Assembly (NCBI GenBank): GCA_905234555.1 | Contig: CAJOHO010000016.1 | Coordinates: forward strand, 1 to 64,000 | DNA: 64,000 bases | DNA from: an uncultured Bacteroidaceae bacterium | Lineage (GTDB): Bacteria > Bacteroidota > Bacteroidia > Bacteroidales > Bacteroidaceae | Reading direction: 5' to 3' | Shown here: piece after piece, positions 8,396-16,571 of the stretch | Layout of the letters: every line of letters starts with the position of its first letter | Numbering within the stretch: the stretch's first letter is position 1 | Notes under the pieces: model-generated | What the model was told of the DNA's origin: nothing | Database searches by the model: none | What the model saw: only the letters and a program-made list of their open reading frames with translations | Made by a program: the position numbers and the translations under genes

Positions 8396-10966
8396 CTAAT
8401 AGCCCATACGGGAAGTATCGACTTCCTTCTTTTTCTTCTCTTTGAAGCCGCCGATGCGGTAGATGGCTGTGAGCGAGGCGCTGGGATAGTTCATCCAGAC
8501 GCGCATGGTGTAGTCCTGACTGGCGATGGTGGAACGGGTCTTGGCGTAGCAGTTGAAGATGTTGTTGGCTTTTGCGATGAGGCTCCACTTGCTGTTGTTA
8601 GAACTCCAACGGAGCGAGGCGTTCAAATAGAACAGGGGATTGATGTCATAGACGCCTTGGATGGCCTTCGATTGGAAGAACGGGTTGAGAATGAACTGGA
8701 TGTTGTGGCGTTGGGACAGTTTGGCGACAGCCGTTCCGCCGAGAATTGCTGAGATACGTTTGCGGTTGAAAGGCAGGTCGAAGAAGTTGTTGCTCTTGTC
8801 GTGGCGGTAAAGACCTGTGGCGTTAACGGTGCCGTTGAGCCAGCTGCTAGCACTGAACTGTACAGAGGCTTGCAGTCCGAAGTAGTTGGAGTAGTCGAAG
8901 TTCGTCTCCTTCATAATGACAGCCATGCGGTCGGTGGGCTGATAGGGGAGTTGCACGAAGTAGTCTGGCTCAAACTCGGCAAAGGCCGTGAAGGTGAACT
9001 TATGGTTCAGTTGCCACATGAGGTTCAGCTCATATTTCGACATGGGCTTCAGGTCAGGATTGCCCCATATTTCGCTGTAGGCTGAGGCGTAGTAGATGCT
9101 GCTCATGGTGCTCCAGTAGCTGGGATAGACGGCCTCGCTGCTGAACGAGAGATTTAGCATATTCTTTGGATTAATGTTCCACATGGCGTTGAACTGCGGA
9201 TAGACGCGGCACTCGTTCCATTTCGTGGCGTGATAGTGCTCGGCGGTCAGTGAGGCATCGAGGCTCAGAGATTCACCTATCTGCTTGCTCAGTCCGACGT
9301 AGGCGTTCAGGATGCGCTCGTCGTAATCCACATGGCTGGATGCATCGGGGAGTGATTCGTGGTTTTGGTCGAGGGTGGTCTGATAGCTGTTGTTATTCGT
9401 AAACTGCGCCTTTGCTCCGTAGTTCAGTTCCCAGTCATTGGGTAGGGCGTGGTTTTGGTCGGCTGTGAAGAGCCATTTGCTTACTTTCTGCCTGCTATCT
9501 ACATAAAGGTTACGTGAAGTCTCGTACATTTTCCCGTCGAGGTGCTGGGTACGAGGGCTCTGATAGTTGGTGTAGGATGCTGCCAAGTCGAGACCAAAGG
9601 GCGTTGTGTAGGTCATATCGATGTTATGGAGGTAGTTGTGCTGATGGGAGTGCTGCTTGGAAATGGCTGTGCCGTTTGTGGTATTGGTGGAGCGGGTGGA
9701 AATCCATTCTCCCGTATAGGCAGCACTCAGTCGGTGGTTTTCAGCAATGGCATAGTCCATGCCGATGCGGTACTCGTGGTTGATGCCGTCACTTCGGTTG
9801 CACGTCTTGTCTTCGTAGGCAATGCGATTGTCGTCCAGCGGATGGTTTGCCTCGTGCTTCACTTGTCCGTAGCTGCTGCCATTGGTGTAAGTGTAAGACA
9901 GGTCCATGCTCAGCTTGCCGTGATTATAGATGATGCTGGGCATCCAATATCCTTTGCCGTATTTGTCCTGCGCCCATCCCCACTTGTTCTGTCCTGAGAG
10001 TTGGTTGGTGCCCGTGAAGTCCTTTGTCACGATGTTGATGGCCATTCCGCGTACGTGGTACTTCGCAGGGGCAGATGGCATAATCTCTGCCTTTGCCAAC
10101 ATGTCGGCAGGCATGGCTTTCAGACGCTCCACCACTTTCTCTTTGTTGAGTGTGGTTGCCTTTCCATTGATAATCAGCGTGACGGGACTGCCACAGAAAC
10201 TAAGCTCTTCATTCATTTCCATCACACCAGGGATGCGTGTCAGCGCTTCGTAGGCATCATCGGCAGGATAGACTTTCAGGAGCAACGGTATATTATAGGT
10301 CAGATGTCCGTTTTCTGCTTTTGAGAGAATCCGTTCACCTTTCACCTGCACTCCGTTCAGCATGATGTTGTCAGGTTGCAGCTTTATGGTGCCCAGTTCA
10401 GTGCTGGTGCAATGGCGGTAAATGGTTTTGTAGCCTACGAAGGAGATGCGGGCAAGGACGGATGAAGCGTCTGATGGCGTGAGGCTTGTGGGAGCAGGGA
10501 TGACGAAGAGTCCGCTTTCGTTGCCTGTGAGTAGGGTAGAGTCCTGGGGTGAGAGAAGGGCGATGTTGGCGTAGGCAACAGGCAGTCCTTTCTCGTTGAT
10601 GACGACGCCTTTGTAGTGTATGTCGCTTTTCTGGATGCACTCTACGAAGATTTTCCGTCCGTCCTCATCGTTGCTTGTGGTAACACGGATGGGATAGAAA
10701 CCAATCATCTGCTGGATGGCATCGGGCAAGGGTTGGTTCTTGATGGTGGTGGTGATGCGGAAGTCCTCCAGTTCGTTGTAGAGGAAAAAGATGGTGTAGT
10801 CGGTCTGCTGTTCGTCGAGTTCGCGAAGGGCATCGGAGAGGGACACATCCTGATATTGACAATTTACTAATTTACGATTTACGATTTTACGATTATCGTT
10901 TGTCTGTGCCTGCATGCTGAAAGAGAGCAGCAGGGTGAGTATTGTGAGGGTGATAAGTCTGTTCAT
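8396..10966 (-). CDS. TonB-dependent outer-membrane receptor (unit 2)
   Basis: 856-aa intact outer-membrane barrel receptor. Order: signal peptide (about 1-20), a short inserted low-complexity stretch DNRKIVNRKLVN (24-35), STN-like domain (about 36-105) that would contact the FecR-like partner, carboxypeptidase-regulatory-like domain (about 118-205), TonB plug (MEMNEELSFCGSPVTLIINGK region) and outer-membrane beta-barrel. The regulatory domain is nearly identical in DNA to that of the frameshifted paralogue while plug and barrel differ strongly, pointing to gene conversion or domain exchange. The gene ends KKKKEVDTSRMGY with no T9SS tail. Ligand unknown. Confidence 0.88.
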   Translation of the reverse strand: MNRLITLTILTLLLSFSMQAQTNDNRKIVNRKLVNCQYQDVSLSDALRELDEQQTDYTIFFLYNELEDFRITTTIKNQPLPDAIQQMIGFYPIRVTTSNDEDGRKIFVECIQKSDIHYKGVVINEKGLPVAYANIALLSPQDSTLLTGNESGLFVIPAPTSLTPSDASSVLARISFVGYKTIYRHCTSTELGTIKLQPDNIMLNGVQVKGERILSKAENGHLTYNIPLLLKVYPADDAYEALTRIPGVMEMNEELSFCGSPVTLIINGKATTLNKEKVVERLKAMPADMLAKAEIMPSAPAKYHVRGMAINIVTKDFTGTNQLSGQNKWGWAQDKYGKGYWMPSIIYNHGKLSMDLSYTYTNGSSYGQVKHEANHPLDDNRIAYEDKTCNRSDGINHEYRIGMDYAIAENHRLSAAYTGEWISTRSTNTTNGTAISKQHSHQHNYLHNIDMTYTTPFGLDLAASYTNYQSPRTQHLDGKMYETSRNLYVDSRQKVSKWLFTADQNHALPNDWELNYGAKAQFTNNNSYQTTLDQNHESLPDASSHVDYDERILNAYVGLSKQIGESLSLDASLTAEHYHATKWNECRVYPQFNAMWNINPKNMLNLSFSSEAVYPSYWSTMSSIYYASAYSEIWGNPDLKPMSKYELNLMWQLNHKFTFTAFAEFEPDYFVQLPYQPTDRMAVIMKETNFDYSNYFGLQASVQFSASSWLNGTVNATGLYRHDKSNNFFDLPFNRKRISAILGGTAVAKLSQRHNIQFILNPFFQSKAIQGVYDINPLFYLNASLRWSSNNSKWSLIAKANNIFNCYAKTRSTIASQDYTMRVWMNYPSASLTAIYRIGGFKEKKKKEVDTSRMGY

Positions 10967-10975
10967 GGCGGCTGG

Positions 10976-11614
10976 CTATTCTACGATGATTTGGTTGTCT
11001 TTGAATGTGACGGTCAGTCGCTCGAACTGGTTAAGGTCGCTGACTACCTGACGGATGTCCTTCTGTGGATTCCACACAAACCGGAAACGTAGCGTTCGGA
11101 GTTCGTCGTTTTGGAACGTGACTTTGACTTCGTAATGGTTGGCAATCTCAGTCAACATCTTCTCCAACGGCATGTTGTCGTAGGTGACGGGAGTCCTCTC
11201 TTGTTTCTTCAAAGGAGAGAGGGAAGTGGTTACTTGCTTCACGGTGTCGGAAACTAACGTGTTCTCACTTTCCTCAACCTTTGGAGTGGAGTCGGACGTG
11301 AGGCTTCGAATGGCTGCAAGAGCAATGCCCGACAAGAGCAACACTCCTACGAAAGAGGCTGCAATCTTGAAGCGTGAAGTGTGAAGCGTGAAGTGTGAAG
11401 AATGGGACACCTTATTATTTAATTGCTGCCAGGCGGCATCCACGTCAACGGGATTGCCGGTCTGTCTGTGGCGGCTGCTGCGTTTGGCTTTCACCATCAG
11501 GCGGTAGGTCTCACGGGTTTCTTCATCGCGGTTGATGATTTCCCTGATTTCCTGCTCGGAATAGGCTTCGGGGTTGTCGAGCATTTCCAGAAGCTGGCGA
11601 ATTGATGTATCCAT
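10976..11614 (-). CDS. FecR-like anti-sigma factor (DUF4974 type, unit 2)
   Basis: 212-aa paralogue of the protein at 6752-7414: charged N-terminus, one membrane helix at about 83-103, and DUF4974-like C-terminus (NMPLEKMLTEIANHYEVKV...LRFRFVW). Just before the membrane helix it contains SHSSHFTLHTSRF (70-82), encoded by a GTGAAG-type tandem repeat at about 11370-11402 that is absent from the paralogue. It lies 5 bp from its sigma gene and 9 bp from the receptor, as in unit 1. Role inferred from the operon and family. Confidence 0.85.
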   Translation of the reverse strand: MDTSIRQLLEMLDNPEAYSEQEIREIINRDEETRETYRLMVKAKRSSRHRQTGNPVDVDAAWQQLNNKVSHSSHFTLHTSRFKIAASFVGVLLLSGIALAAIRSLTSDSTPKVEESENTLVSDTVKQVTTSLSPLKKQERTPVTYDNMPLEKMLTEIANHYEVKVTFQNDELRTLRFRFVWNPQKDIRQVVSDLNQFERLTVTFKDNQIIVE

Positions 11615-11619
11615 AGTCT

Positions 11620-12120
11620 TTAGTGTTTGAAGTGTTGTCTGATTTTCTGAATGCTTTGAGTGAGGTACTTGTAGGTTGTGTTCGGATTCAGATGGAGCTG
11701 ACGGGCAATTTCTGCAATGGTCAGGTCGTTGTCGAAACGGAGGTGGAAGATGCTGCGGTGCGGCTCTTCCAACTGCTCATCTACATAAGCTGCGATGTCG
11801 TCGAACCGTTCCAACTGCTTTTCGATGGGTTGCAGATCTGTTTCGGCTTCAATGGGCAACAGACGTTTCACCTGCTCGTGTAACCGCATCTGTCGTATTC
11901 GGTTCAGACAGGCATTGCGAACGGCAGTCAGCAGATACCAGTCGTTCTTGGGCATGAGGTCGCTGTCGGCCATCTTCAGGAAAATGTCCTGCACCACGTC
12001 TGCTGCTTCCTCGTCGTCGCCCAGCAGGACGCTGGCCAGATGAATCATCTCGCTGTAGTTCTGACGAAAAAGCTTCTCAAGTATTTCTTTCTGTTCAAGC
12101 ATATCAGTCTCACTATTCAT
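11620..12120 (-). CDS. RNA polymerase ECF-type sigma factor (unit 2)
   Basis: 166 aa, paralogue of the unit 1 sigma factor with the same length and layout: region 2 (NYSEMIHLASVLLGDDEEAADVVQDIF) and region 4 (EEPHRSIFHLRFDNDLTIAEIARQLHLNPNTTYKYL). Sequences are well diverged, so the two units probably answer different signals. Two in-frame starts are possible (MNSETDM or MLEQKE seven codons later); the longer form is listed. Confidence 0.9.
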   Translation of the reverse strand: MNSETDMLEQKEILEKLFRQNYSEMIHLASVLLGDDEEAADVVQDIFLKMADSDLMPKNDWYLLTAVRNACLNRIRQMRLHEQVKRLLPIEAETDLQPIEKQLERFDDIAAYVDEQLEEPHRSIFHLRFDNDLTIAEIARQLHLNPNTTYKYLTQSIQKIRQHFKH

Positions 12121-12328
12121 GGTGCCCTGTTTTTGGCACTTCTATGGAGAAGACACTTCAAAGCGTTCGTTTTTTTACGGGATTGCCATCTTTTTGTTTC
12201 AAAGATACTGTCTTTTTCTGTCAGAAGCGTGTTTGTTTAGTCTTTTTTCACATTTTTTCATAGCTGAGACGATTTTTTCATGAAAAATACTACCGTTCGT
12301 CACAAATCAGTGCAATTTATCACAAAAG

Positions 12329-12360
12329 TTTGGTTGTTTCGGCAATTATGCGTACTTTCG
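12329..12360 (+). promoter_or_regulatory. Promoter copy at the left end of the scar
   Basis: TTTG at 12329-12332, 20 bp, then TACTTTCG at 12353-12360, a Bacteroidetes -33/-7 promoter. Bases 12329-12375 clearly resemble 15546-15592, the promoter of the DUF3795 operon. It now drives only a short relic frame (12406-12510, a 34-residue reading MKTIVLNTLEEG...) without a recognisable product. Confidence 0.6.
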
Positions 12361-12463
12361 CGGCGTCAAATGATTAAACAGAAGAAAAACTATGTTATAT
12401 TAGAGATGAAGACAATTGTATTGAATACATTAGAGGAAGGCTCTGCGTCTTTGCGAGCGATTC

Positions 12464-12541
12464 TTGCAGTCCCTTCCGGCACAATTAGGCTGCACCCGTC
12501 CATTGGATGATAAACCGTATCTAAAAAATAATGATAGAAAA
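12464..12541 (+). pseudogene. Relic of a 3' gene end (GCTRPLDDKPYL tail)
   Basis: Reading LGCTRPLDDKPYLKNN without its own gene body. The same tail, GCTRLLDDKPYLNNK, occurs at 17463-17540 directly after the GNAT-zinc ribbon gene. Conservation at protein level suggests both are the 3' ends of one lost gene family. I do not recognise the parent. Confidence 0.45.
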
Positions 12542-12625
12542 ATGAACATTAGATTAGAAAATACAAAAGACTATCGTGAGGTGGAGAACCTTACGCGTGA
12601 GGCATTCTGGAACGTCTATCGTCCT
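12542..12625 (+). pseudogene. Truncated GNAT acetyltransferase 5' fragment
   Basis: 28 codons starting MNIRLENTKDYREVENLT and closely matching the start of the intact GNAT gene at 16568. Homology stops at ATCGTCCT (12618-12625), the same eight bases that begin the match to the unit 1 sigma gene. The fragment lacks the whole acetyl-CoA site. Confidence 0.85.
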
Positions 12626-12948
12626 TGCCAGACGATACATTCCTGAATAATGCCGACGATATATTTCTTCAAACTTTTCTTTACTTATCATTAATCGCTA
12701 ATTCCTTATTATTAATTACGAAGAATAAAGAGTTCTTTTCAACAAAGACGGTTCAGCATCGCAAAAAGCTAAGCAAACATCCCACTTTTTTCAAAAAAAC
12801 TCTATTTTTCCTTTCTCTTTTAGTTTTCCCATCCAGACTGTTAACAATAAAACTGCTTTCTGTTCAGACAAAACATATTTTTTGTTCACATATAAAATGA
12901 AAAGTCTTAAGAAAAAACTTAAAATCACAATGTGATTCATAGTTTTTG
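12618..12948. repeat. Duplicated sigma-gene start and upstream region
   Basis: About 330 bp nearly identical to 7847-8190: the first 25 or so codons of the unit 1 ECF sigma gene (inverted, as there) plus its upstream AT-rich region and one AATCACAATGTGATT palindrome (12923-12937) instead of four. It lacks one arm of the short tandem duplication at 8038-8083. Confidence 0.9.
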
Positions 12949-13040
12949 GTTAAGAAAAAATGTTTTTGTTGTGAAGACAAATGAAAAAAAGTGCGAAAGG
13001 ATTAAAGAAACTTTGTTAGGACTTAATGACGGGTGTGTTG

Positions 13041-13073
13041 GTTCTTCTTTTCTGTATTTCCTGCACCAGTTCC
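13041..13073 (-). pseudogene. Relic of a TonB receptor 3' end
   Basis: About 30 bp resembling 4185-4214, the last codons of the unit 1 receptor (TGAGNAEK region), with a few mismatches. Together with the sigma-gene copy just to the left it has the order sigma start - spacer - receptor end found between units 1 and 2, so it may be what is left of a third unit. Short match, moderate confidence. Confidence 0.5.
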
Positions 13074-13133
13074 TTGCTTTGTTTAGTTCTCTAAATCTGA
13101 GTTTTTTCTATGTTTATCAAAAAAACTAATCTC

Positions 13134-13271
13134 TTTGCACTCAGTTTACTGTTTTTTTTGTATCTTCGCAGCAAAATGCATGATTCTCTAAGATGCCAAA
13201 TTGGCACCTTGAACAATGAGAGTGACGTTTCAATGAAGCAAATTAGCGATCTGGAACACAGGTGCCCCTAA
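13134..13271 (+). other. Promoter-like site with a 31-codon frame
   Basis: TTTG at 13134 and TATCTTCG at 13161-13168 resemble a promoter, though with a long 23-bp spacer. An ATG follows at 13176 with a 31-residue frame (MHDSLRCQIGTLNNESDVSM...) ending at 13271. The frame has no recognisable family. The remainder to 13455 holds no gene that I can see. Confidence 0.3.
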
Positions 13272-13455
13272 TCTCAACAAGAATGTCTTTGAAATCAGAT
13301 ACGTTCACTACTATTAAGTGACCATACCCCTATATAAAAACACTAACCCCGAAGTATGCATAAGCAGGGACAACGGGGTCTAACGGTGCAAAGGTAGGAA
13401 GTTTTAGTGAATCTTGCAAGAAAAGTGACAGAAATTTTTGAAAAATTATTGAAAA

Positions 13456-14118
13456 ATGGACTTTAAGACGAGCCAAAAGCTATATTCGGTGCCCAGAATG
13501 CGCAAATATCTGAATGCTTGCGCTGGCGACAAACGGAAGACGATGCAGCTGTATCGCTACAACCTCAGACTATGTCAGAGGTTCTATGGTTCATTGAATT
13601 TGTTCGAGGTTATGCTGAGAAACGCTATCAACGAGCACTATGCAGCCTATTATTCCGATTCTGATTGGATTGTCAATCAAGCCGACGATGGCAAATTGTT
13701 GGCTGACGATAAGGATATGATACGAGAAAATGAGGCTGGGTTCAGAAAGCATGGCATTTTTAGTAATGATAAAATGGTTGCATCATTTACGATGGGGTTC
13801 TGGACTTTCCTGTTTACAAAGAAGAATTACAAGCGGGGTGGTAAGACTCTCCTGCAAATCTTCCCCAACAAAAGGAAGGGTAAAAACCAGGCCGATGTCT
13901 ATAAAGACCTTACTCATATCCGCGAGTTCCGCAATCGCATTGCTCATCATGAACCAATCTGCTTTGATGGTCAGGGCAACATCAGTACAGCCTTTGCCCG
14001 TAGTCATTATCAGTTGATTTGTGAGTATATTGGCTATATGGGCCAGCAACCAGATAATGTGATTCAATGGGCAGAGAAGCCAGATGAGGTCTTGAATAAG
14101 ATTGATAGCATCAGGTGA
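13456..14118 (+). CDS. Abi-like protein with HEPN motif
   Basis: 220 aa of the Abi/AbiD-AbiF type, a family tied to abortive phage infection. The N-terminal block SLNLFEVMLRNAINEHY (46-62), the middle block FTMGFWTFLFTKKNYK (111-126) and the C-terminal REFRNRIAHHEP (156-167) match the family. R159-N-x3-H164 forms the R-x4-6-H HEPN ribonuclease motif, so an RNA-cleaving toxin activity is plausible. No antitoxin or partner lies beside it: upstream is scar DNA and the downstream gene is a DUF4421 protein. Function in defence is inferred from the family. Confidence 0.8.
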   Translation: MDFKTSQKLYSVPRMRKYLNACAGDKRKTMQLYRYNLRLCQRFYGSLNLFEVMLRNAINEHYAAYYSDSDWIVNQADDGKLLADDKDMIRENEAGFRKHGIFSNDKMVASFTMGFWTFLFTKKNYKRGGKTLLQIFPNKRKGKNQADVYKDLTHIREFRNRIAHHEPICFDGQGNISTAFARSHYQLICEYIGYMGQQPDNVIQWAEKPDEVLNKIDSIR

Positions 14119-14144
14119 AGAAGAGTCAGGGACAGAAAAAAACA

Positions 14145-15446
14145 ATGTCGCAAACGAAAGTTAAGAATATGATAGGAAGAATGATGATTTGCTGCTTGAT
14201 GTTCTCGTTGAATGCGGCAGCTCAGGAACAGGTAATGACGAATGAGGCTGGGGCGGAGTCAGGCTCGCTTGAACTTAGTCCTGCAAAGGTAATGGAACCG
14301 TCTGACAGCGTGAGTGCTGCGGAAGGGAAGCCGAGCTTGATGGAACGGCTCCATCAGATGCAGCAATTGTTGGATGACAAGGCGAAGAAGGCGGTGGATC
14401 CGATGTTCATCGAGGTGCCGGAGAAGCCCTGGAGGGTGGTGCTGCGCTATAAGGAGAACATGGTGGATGTGGACTACAACCAAAGCGTGGATTTCCCTGG
14501 AACGAATGAGCATTCGGACTGGAAACTGTGCTTCGAGCCGCCTGTGGCTTCTTCGCTGGGTTTCTGGGTGGGTTATCGTGGTACGGGCTTTTCCTTTGCC
14601 AAGTCGCTCACGAAGAACGCCGGTCGCTATATCTCTTTCAGCTCGACTGGTGCGAAGTACGGTTTTAACTTTCGTCTGAGGCGTTTCCACACGCAGGATG
14701 CTAAGTTCAGTTCGACTGACTACGAAGACGGGCAGAAGACGGGTGTGCCGTATGACACGACGTTCATCATGCCGTCGCCGGTATGGATCCGTTCGGTGTA
14801 TATCAACGGATATTACGTGTTCAACGGGCGTCGCTACTCACAGGCTGCTGCCTACAACCAGTCGGTCATCCAGCGTCGTTCCGCAGGTTCGTTCCTGCTG
14901 GGTGCTACATGGTACCAGTCGTCGTTCGACTATGCGAACATCCAGAACGTGGTCTTCATGATTCTCGGTCACGGCATCTCCCGCGTGAAGGTGCACCAGG
15001 CGAACCTCGGTGTGGGTTACGGCTTCAACTGGGTGCCGTTTCGTGGTCTTGTGGTCAACGTGATGGCTATGCCTACTCTCAGCATTTACAACCGCGTGAA
15101 GGCATATAGATACGAGACGAACTACGACTTGTCGCCTGAAGAGCCTGTGGATGATTACGGGGACTGGAACCCTGAGACGAAGACTTGGGCGAACGGGAAG
15201 ACGCATAAACCGCTGTTGATGGTCAAGGATTCGGGCAACCAGTTTGACTATTGGGATGCGGAGGCGGAGGTGAACCACAGCGCGTTCCGTCTCAATCTGG
15301 ACCTGCGTCTCGGCATCGCCTACAACTGGAGCAATTACTTCATCGGTGCCCAGGCTCAGTTCAACAATTTCAACTACAAGAGTGAACACAGCAAGGTCAA
15401 CATCTACGATGCCTATGCCCACGTGTCGTTCGGTGTGAGGTTTTAG
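14145..15446 (+). CDS. DUF4421 family outer-membrane protein
   Basis: 433 aa from the ATG at 14145; a GTG at 14115 would overlap the Abi gene and is less likely, and the ATG at 14169 is a third choice. A signal peptide ends near AAAQEQ. The mature part matches DUF4421: PWRVVLRYKENMVDVDYN, a GFWVGYRGTGFSF segment, alternating aromatic and polar strands, and an end in VSFGVRF typical of outer-membrane barrels with C-terminal Phe. Likely a porin-like barrel of unknown cargo. It stands alone between the Abi gene and the acetyltransferase operon. Confidence 0.75.
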   Translation: MSQTKVKNMIGRMMICCLMFSLNAAAQEQVMTNEAGAESGSLELSPAKVMEPSDSVSAAEGKPSLMERLHQMQQLLDDKAKKAVDPMFIEVPEKPWRVVLRYKENMVDVDYNQSVDFPGTNEHSDWKLCFEPPVASSLGFWVGYRGTGFSFAKSLTKNAGRYISFSSTGAKYGFNFRLRRFHTQDAKFSSTDYEDGQKTGVPYDTTFIMPSPVWIRSVYINGYYVFNGRRYSQAAAYNQSVIQRRSAGSFLLGATWYQSSFDYANIQNVVFMILGHGISRVKVHQANLGVGYGFNWVPFRGLVVNVMAMPTLSIYNRVKAYRYETNYDLSPEEPVDDYGDWNPETKTWANGKTHKPLLMVKDSGNQFDYWDAEAEVNHSAFRLNLDLRLGIAYNWSNYFIGAQAQFNNFNYKSEHSKVNIYDAYAHVSFGVRF

Positions 15447-15545
15447 GTTTATGGTTTACCGTTTACTGTTTATCGTTTACCGTTTGGTCTCTGCTCTCGC
15501 TTAATCATGTCATTCGTCACATTTTCCTGCAGAATATCCCAAATG
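15447..15545. repeat. GTTTAC-type low-complexity tract
   Basis: From 15447 to about 15487 a degenerate GTTTA(C/T)CGTTT tract follows the DUF4421 stop. It is the same kind of short-period sequence as that inserted in the unit 2 receptor (about 10860-10900). No gene is seen. Confidence 0.5.
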
Positions 15546-15577
15546 TTTGGTTGTTTCTGCAACAATTCGTACCTTTG
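15546..15577 (+). promoter_or_regulatory. Promoter of the DUF3795/acetyltransferase operon
   Basis: TTTG at 15546-15549, 20-bp spacer, TACCTTTG at 15570-15577, a close match to the Bacteroidetes consensus and 31 bp from the first start codon. A diverged copy lies at 12329-12360. Confidence 0.75.
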
Positions 15578-15608
15578 CAGCGTCAAACAGTAAATCAGAC
15601 AAACGAAT

Positions 15609-15947
15609 ATGAACAAAATGATTGCTTGCTGTGGCATTAACTGCGAGACCTGCGAGGCTCGTATTGCCACGATGAAGAACGACGACAAGATGCGCGTCGA
15701 GGTTGCGAAGAAATGGTGCGAGATGAATCACACAGATCAGATTACGCCAGAGAGCATTAATTGTACGGGGTGTCGTGTGGAAGGCATCAAGTTCTACTTC
15801 TGCAGCCACATGTGCGAGGTTCATAAATGTGTAGTTACCAAAGGCTATGAGACGTGTGGCGAGTGCCCTGACAAGAACACTTGCAAGAAGGTTGGCGTTA
15901 TCTGGGAGAACTGTGCTGAGGCGAAGGAGAACTTAATGATCGAATGA
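15609..15947 (+). CDS. DUF3795 domain-containing protein
   Basis: 112-aa cysteine-rich cytoplasmic protein of the DUF3795 family. It opens MNKMIACCGINCETCEA, the family's hallmark CCGxxCxxC pattern, and has further pairs NCTGCR, FCSHMCEVHKC and CGECPDKNTC that look metal-binding. Function unknown in the family. First gene of an operon with a CAT-like enzyme (6 bp downstream) and a GNAT-zinc ribbon protein. Confidence 0.85.
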   Translation: MNKMIACCGINCETCEARIATMKNDDKMRVEVAKKWCEMNHTDQITPESINCTGCRVEGIKFYFCSHMCEVHKCVVTKGYETCGECPDKNTCKKVGVIWENCAEAKENLMIE

Positions 15948-15953
15948 TTATTT

Positions 15954-16571
15954 ATGAAACAGGAAATCAATCCCAAGGACACAAATCGGGCCATTGCATT
16001 TGGACTGTGGACGAAGTCGCCCATGCCGATGGTGACGTTCACAAAGACCTTCGATGTGACGAAGCTCTGTAAGGTAAGTCGGCGGCGAGGGCTGAAGTTC
16101 AATATGCTGTTGTGCTGGTGTATCGGTAAGGCTGCATCAAAGATCAAAGAATTTTACATGTTGCCTCAGGACGGAAAACTGTACAAATATGACCGCATGG
16201 CCATCAACGTGATTGTGGATAATGTAAAGGGTGGACTGAGTTTCTGCGATGTTGCCGTCAGCGATGATCTGGAGGCGTTTAATGCCAATTACCTGCATCT
16301 GACGGAGACCATCCGCCAGACCTGTCAGGATATGTTAGACGATGAGGCTGTGATTGTGGGCACCTCGGCAATGACGGGTACGGAACTGGATTGCATCGTC
16401 AATCAGTACAGCGGCATCTTCAACAATCCTTTCTTGGCTTGGGGTCGTTACCGCAAGGGCTGGCTGAAGACGACGCTCCCCATCTCCTTCCAGTTTCACC
16501 ACGCGCAGATGGACGGTACGCAAGCCACCCAGTTCTTAGAAGAATTGCAAAAAACAATATATACACTATGA
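15954..16571 (+). CDS. Chloramphenicol acetyltransferase-like (CAT fold) enzyme
   Basis: 205 aa with the CAT trimer fold signature. The C-terminal active-site motif HHAQMDG (182-188) has the catalytic His and the structural DG, although the usual Cys/Val before DG is Met. Chromosomal CAT-like proteins of this length in Bacteroidetes usually have unknown acceptors; chloramphenicol resistance should not be assumed. It overlaps the next gene by 4 bp (ATGA), so translation is coupled. Confidence 0.8.
   Translation: MKQEINPKDTNRAIAFGLWTKSPMPMVTFTKTFDVTKLCKVSRRRGLKFNMLLCWCIGKAASKIKEFYMLPQDGKLYKYDRMAINVIVDNVKGGLSFCDVAVSDDLEAFNANYLHLTETIRQTCQDMLDDEAVIVGTSAMTGTELDCIVNQYSGIFNNPFLAWGRYRKGWLKTTLPISFQFHHAQMDGTQATQFLEELQKTIYTL

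Noticed and set aside
12406..12510. Functional small gene after the promoter copy
   Set aside because: The 34-residue reading (MKTIVLNTLEEG...) changes frame relative to the conserved GCTRPLDDKPYL tail that overlaps it, so it looks like a relic rather than a gene.
15954..16571. Chloramphenicol resistance gene
   Set aside because: The fold and His motif match CAT, but the motif has Met before DG and the gene sits in a housekeeping-like operon; resistance cannot be claimed from sequence.
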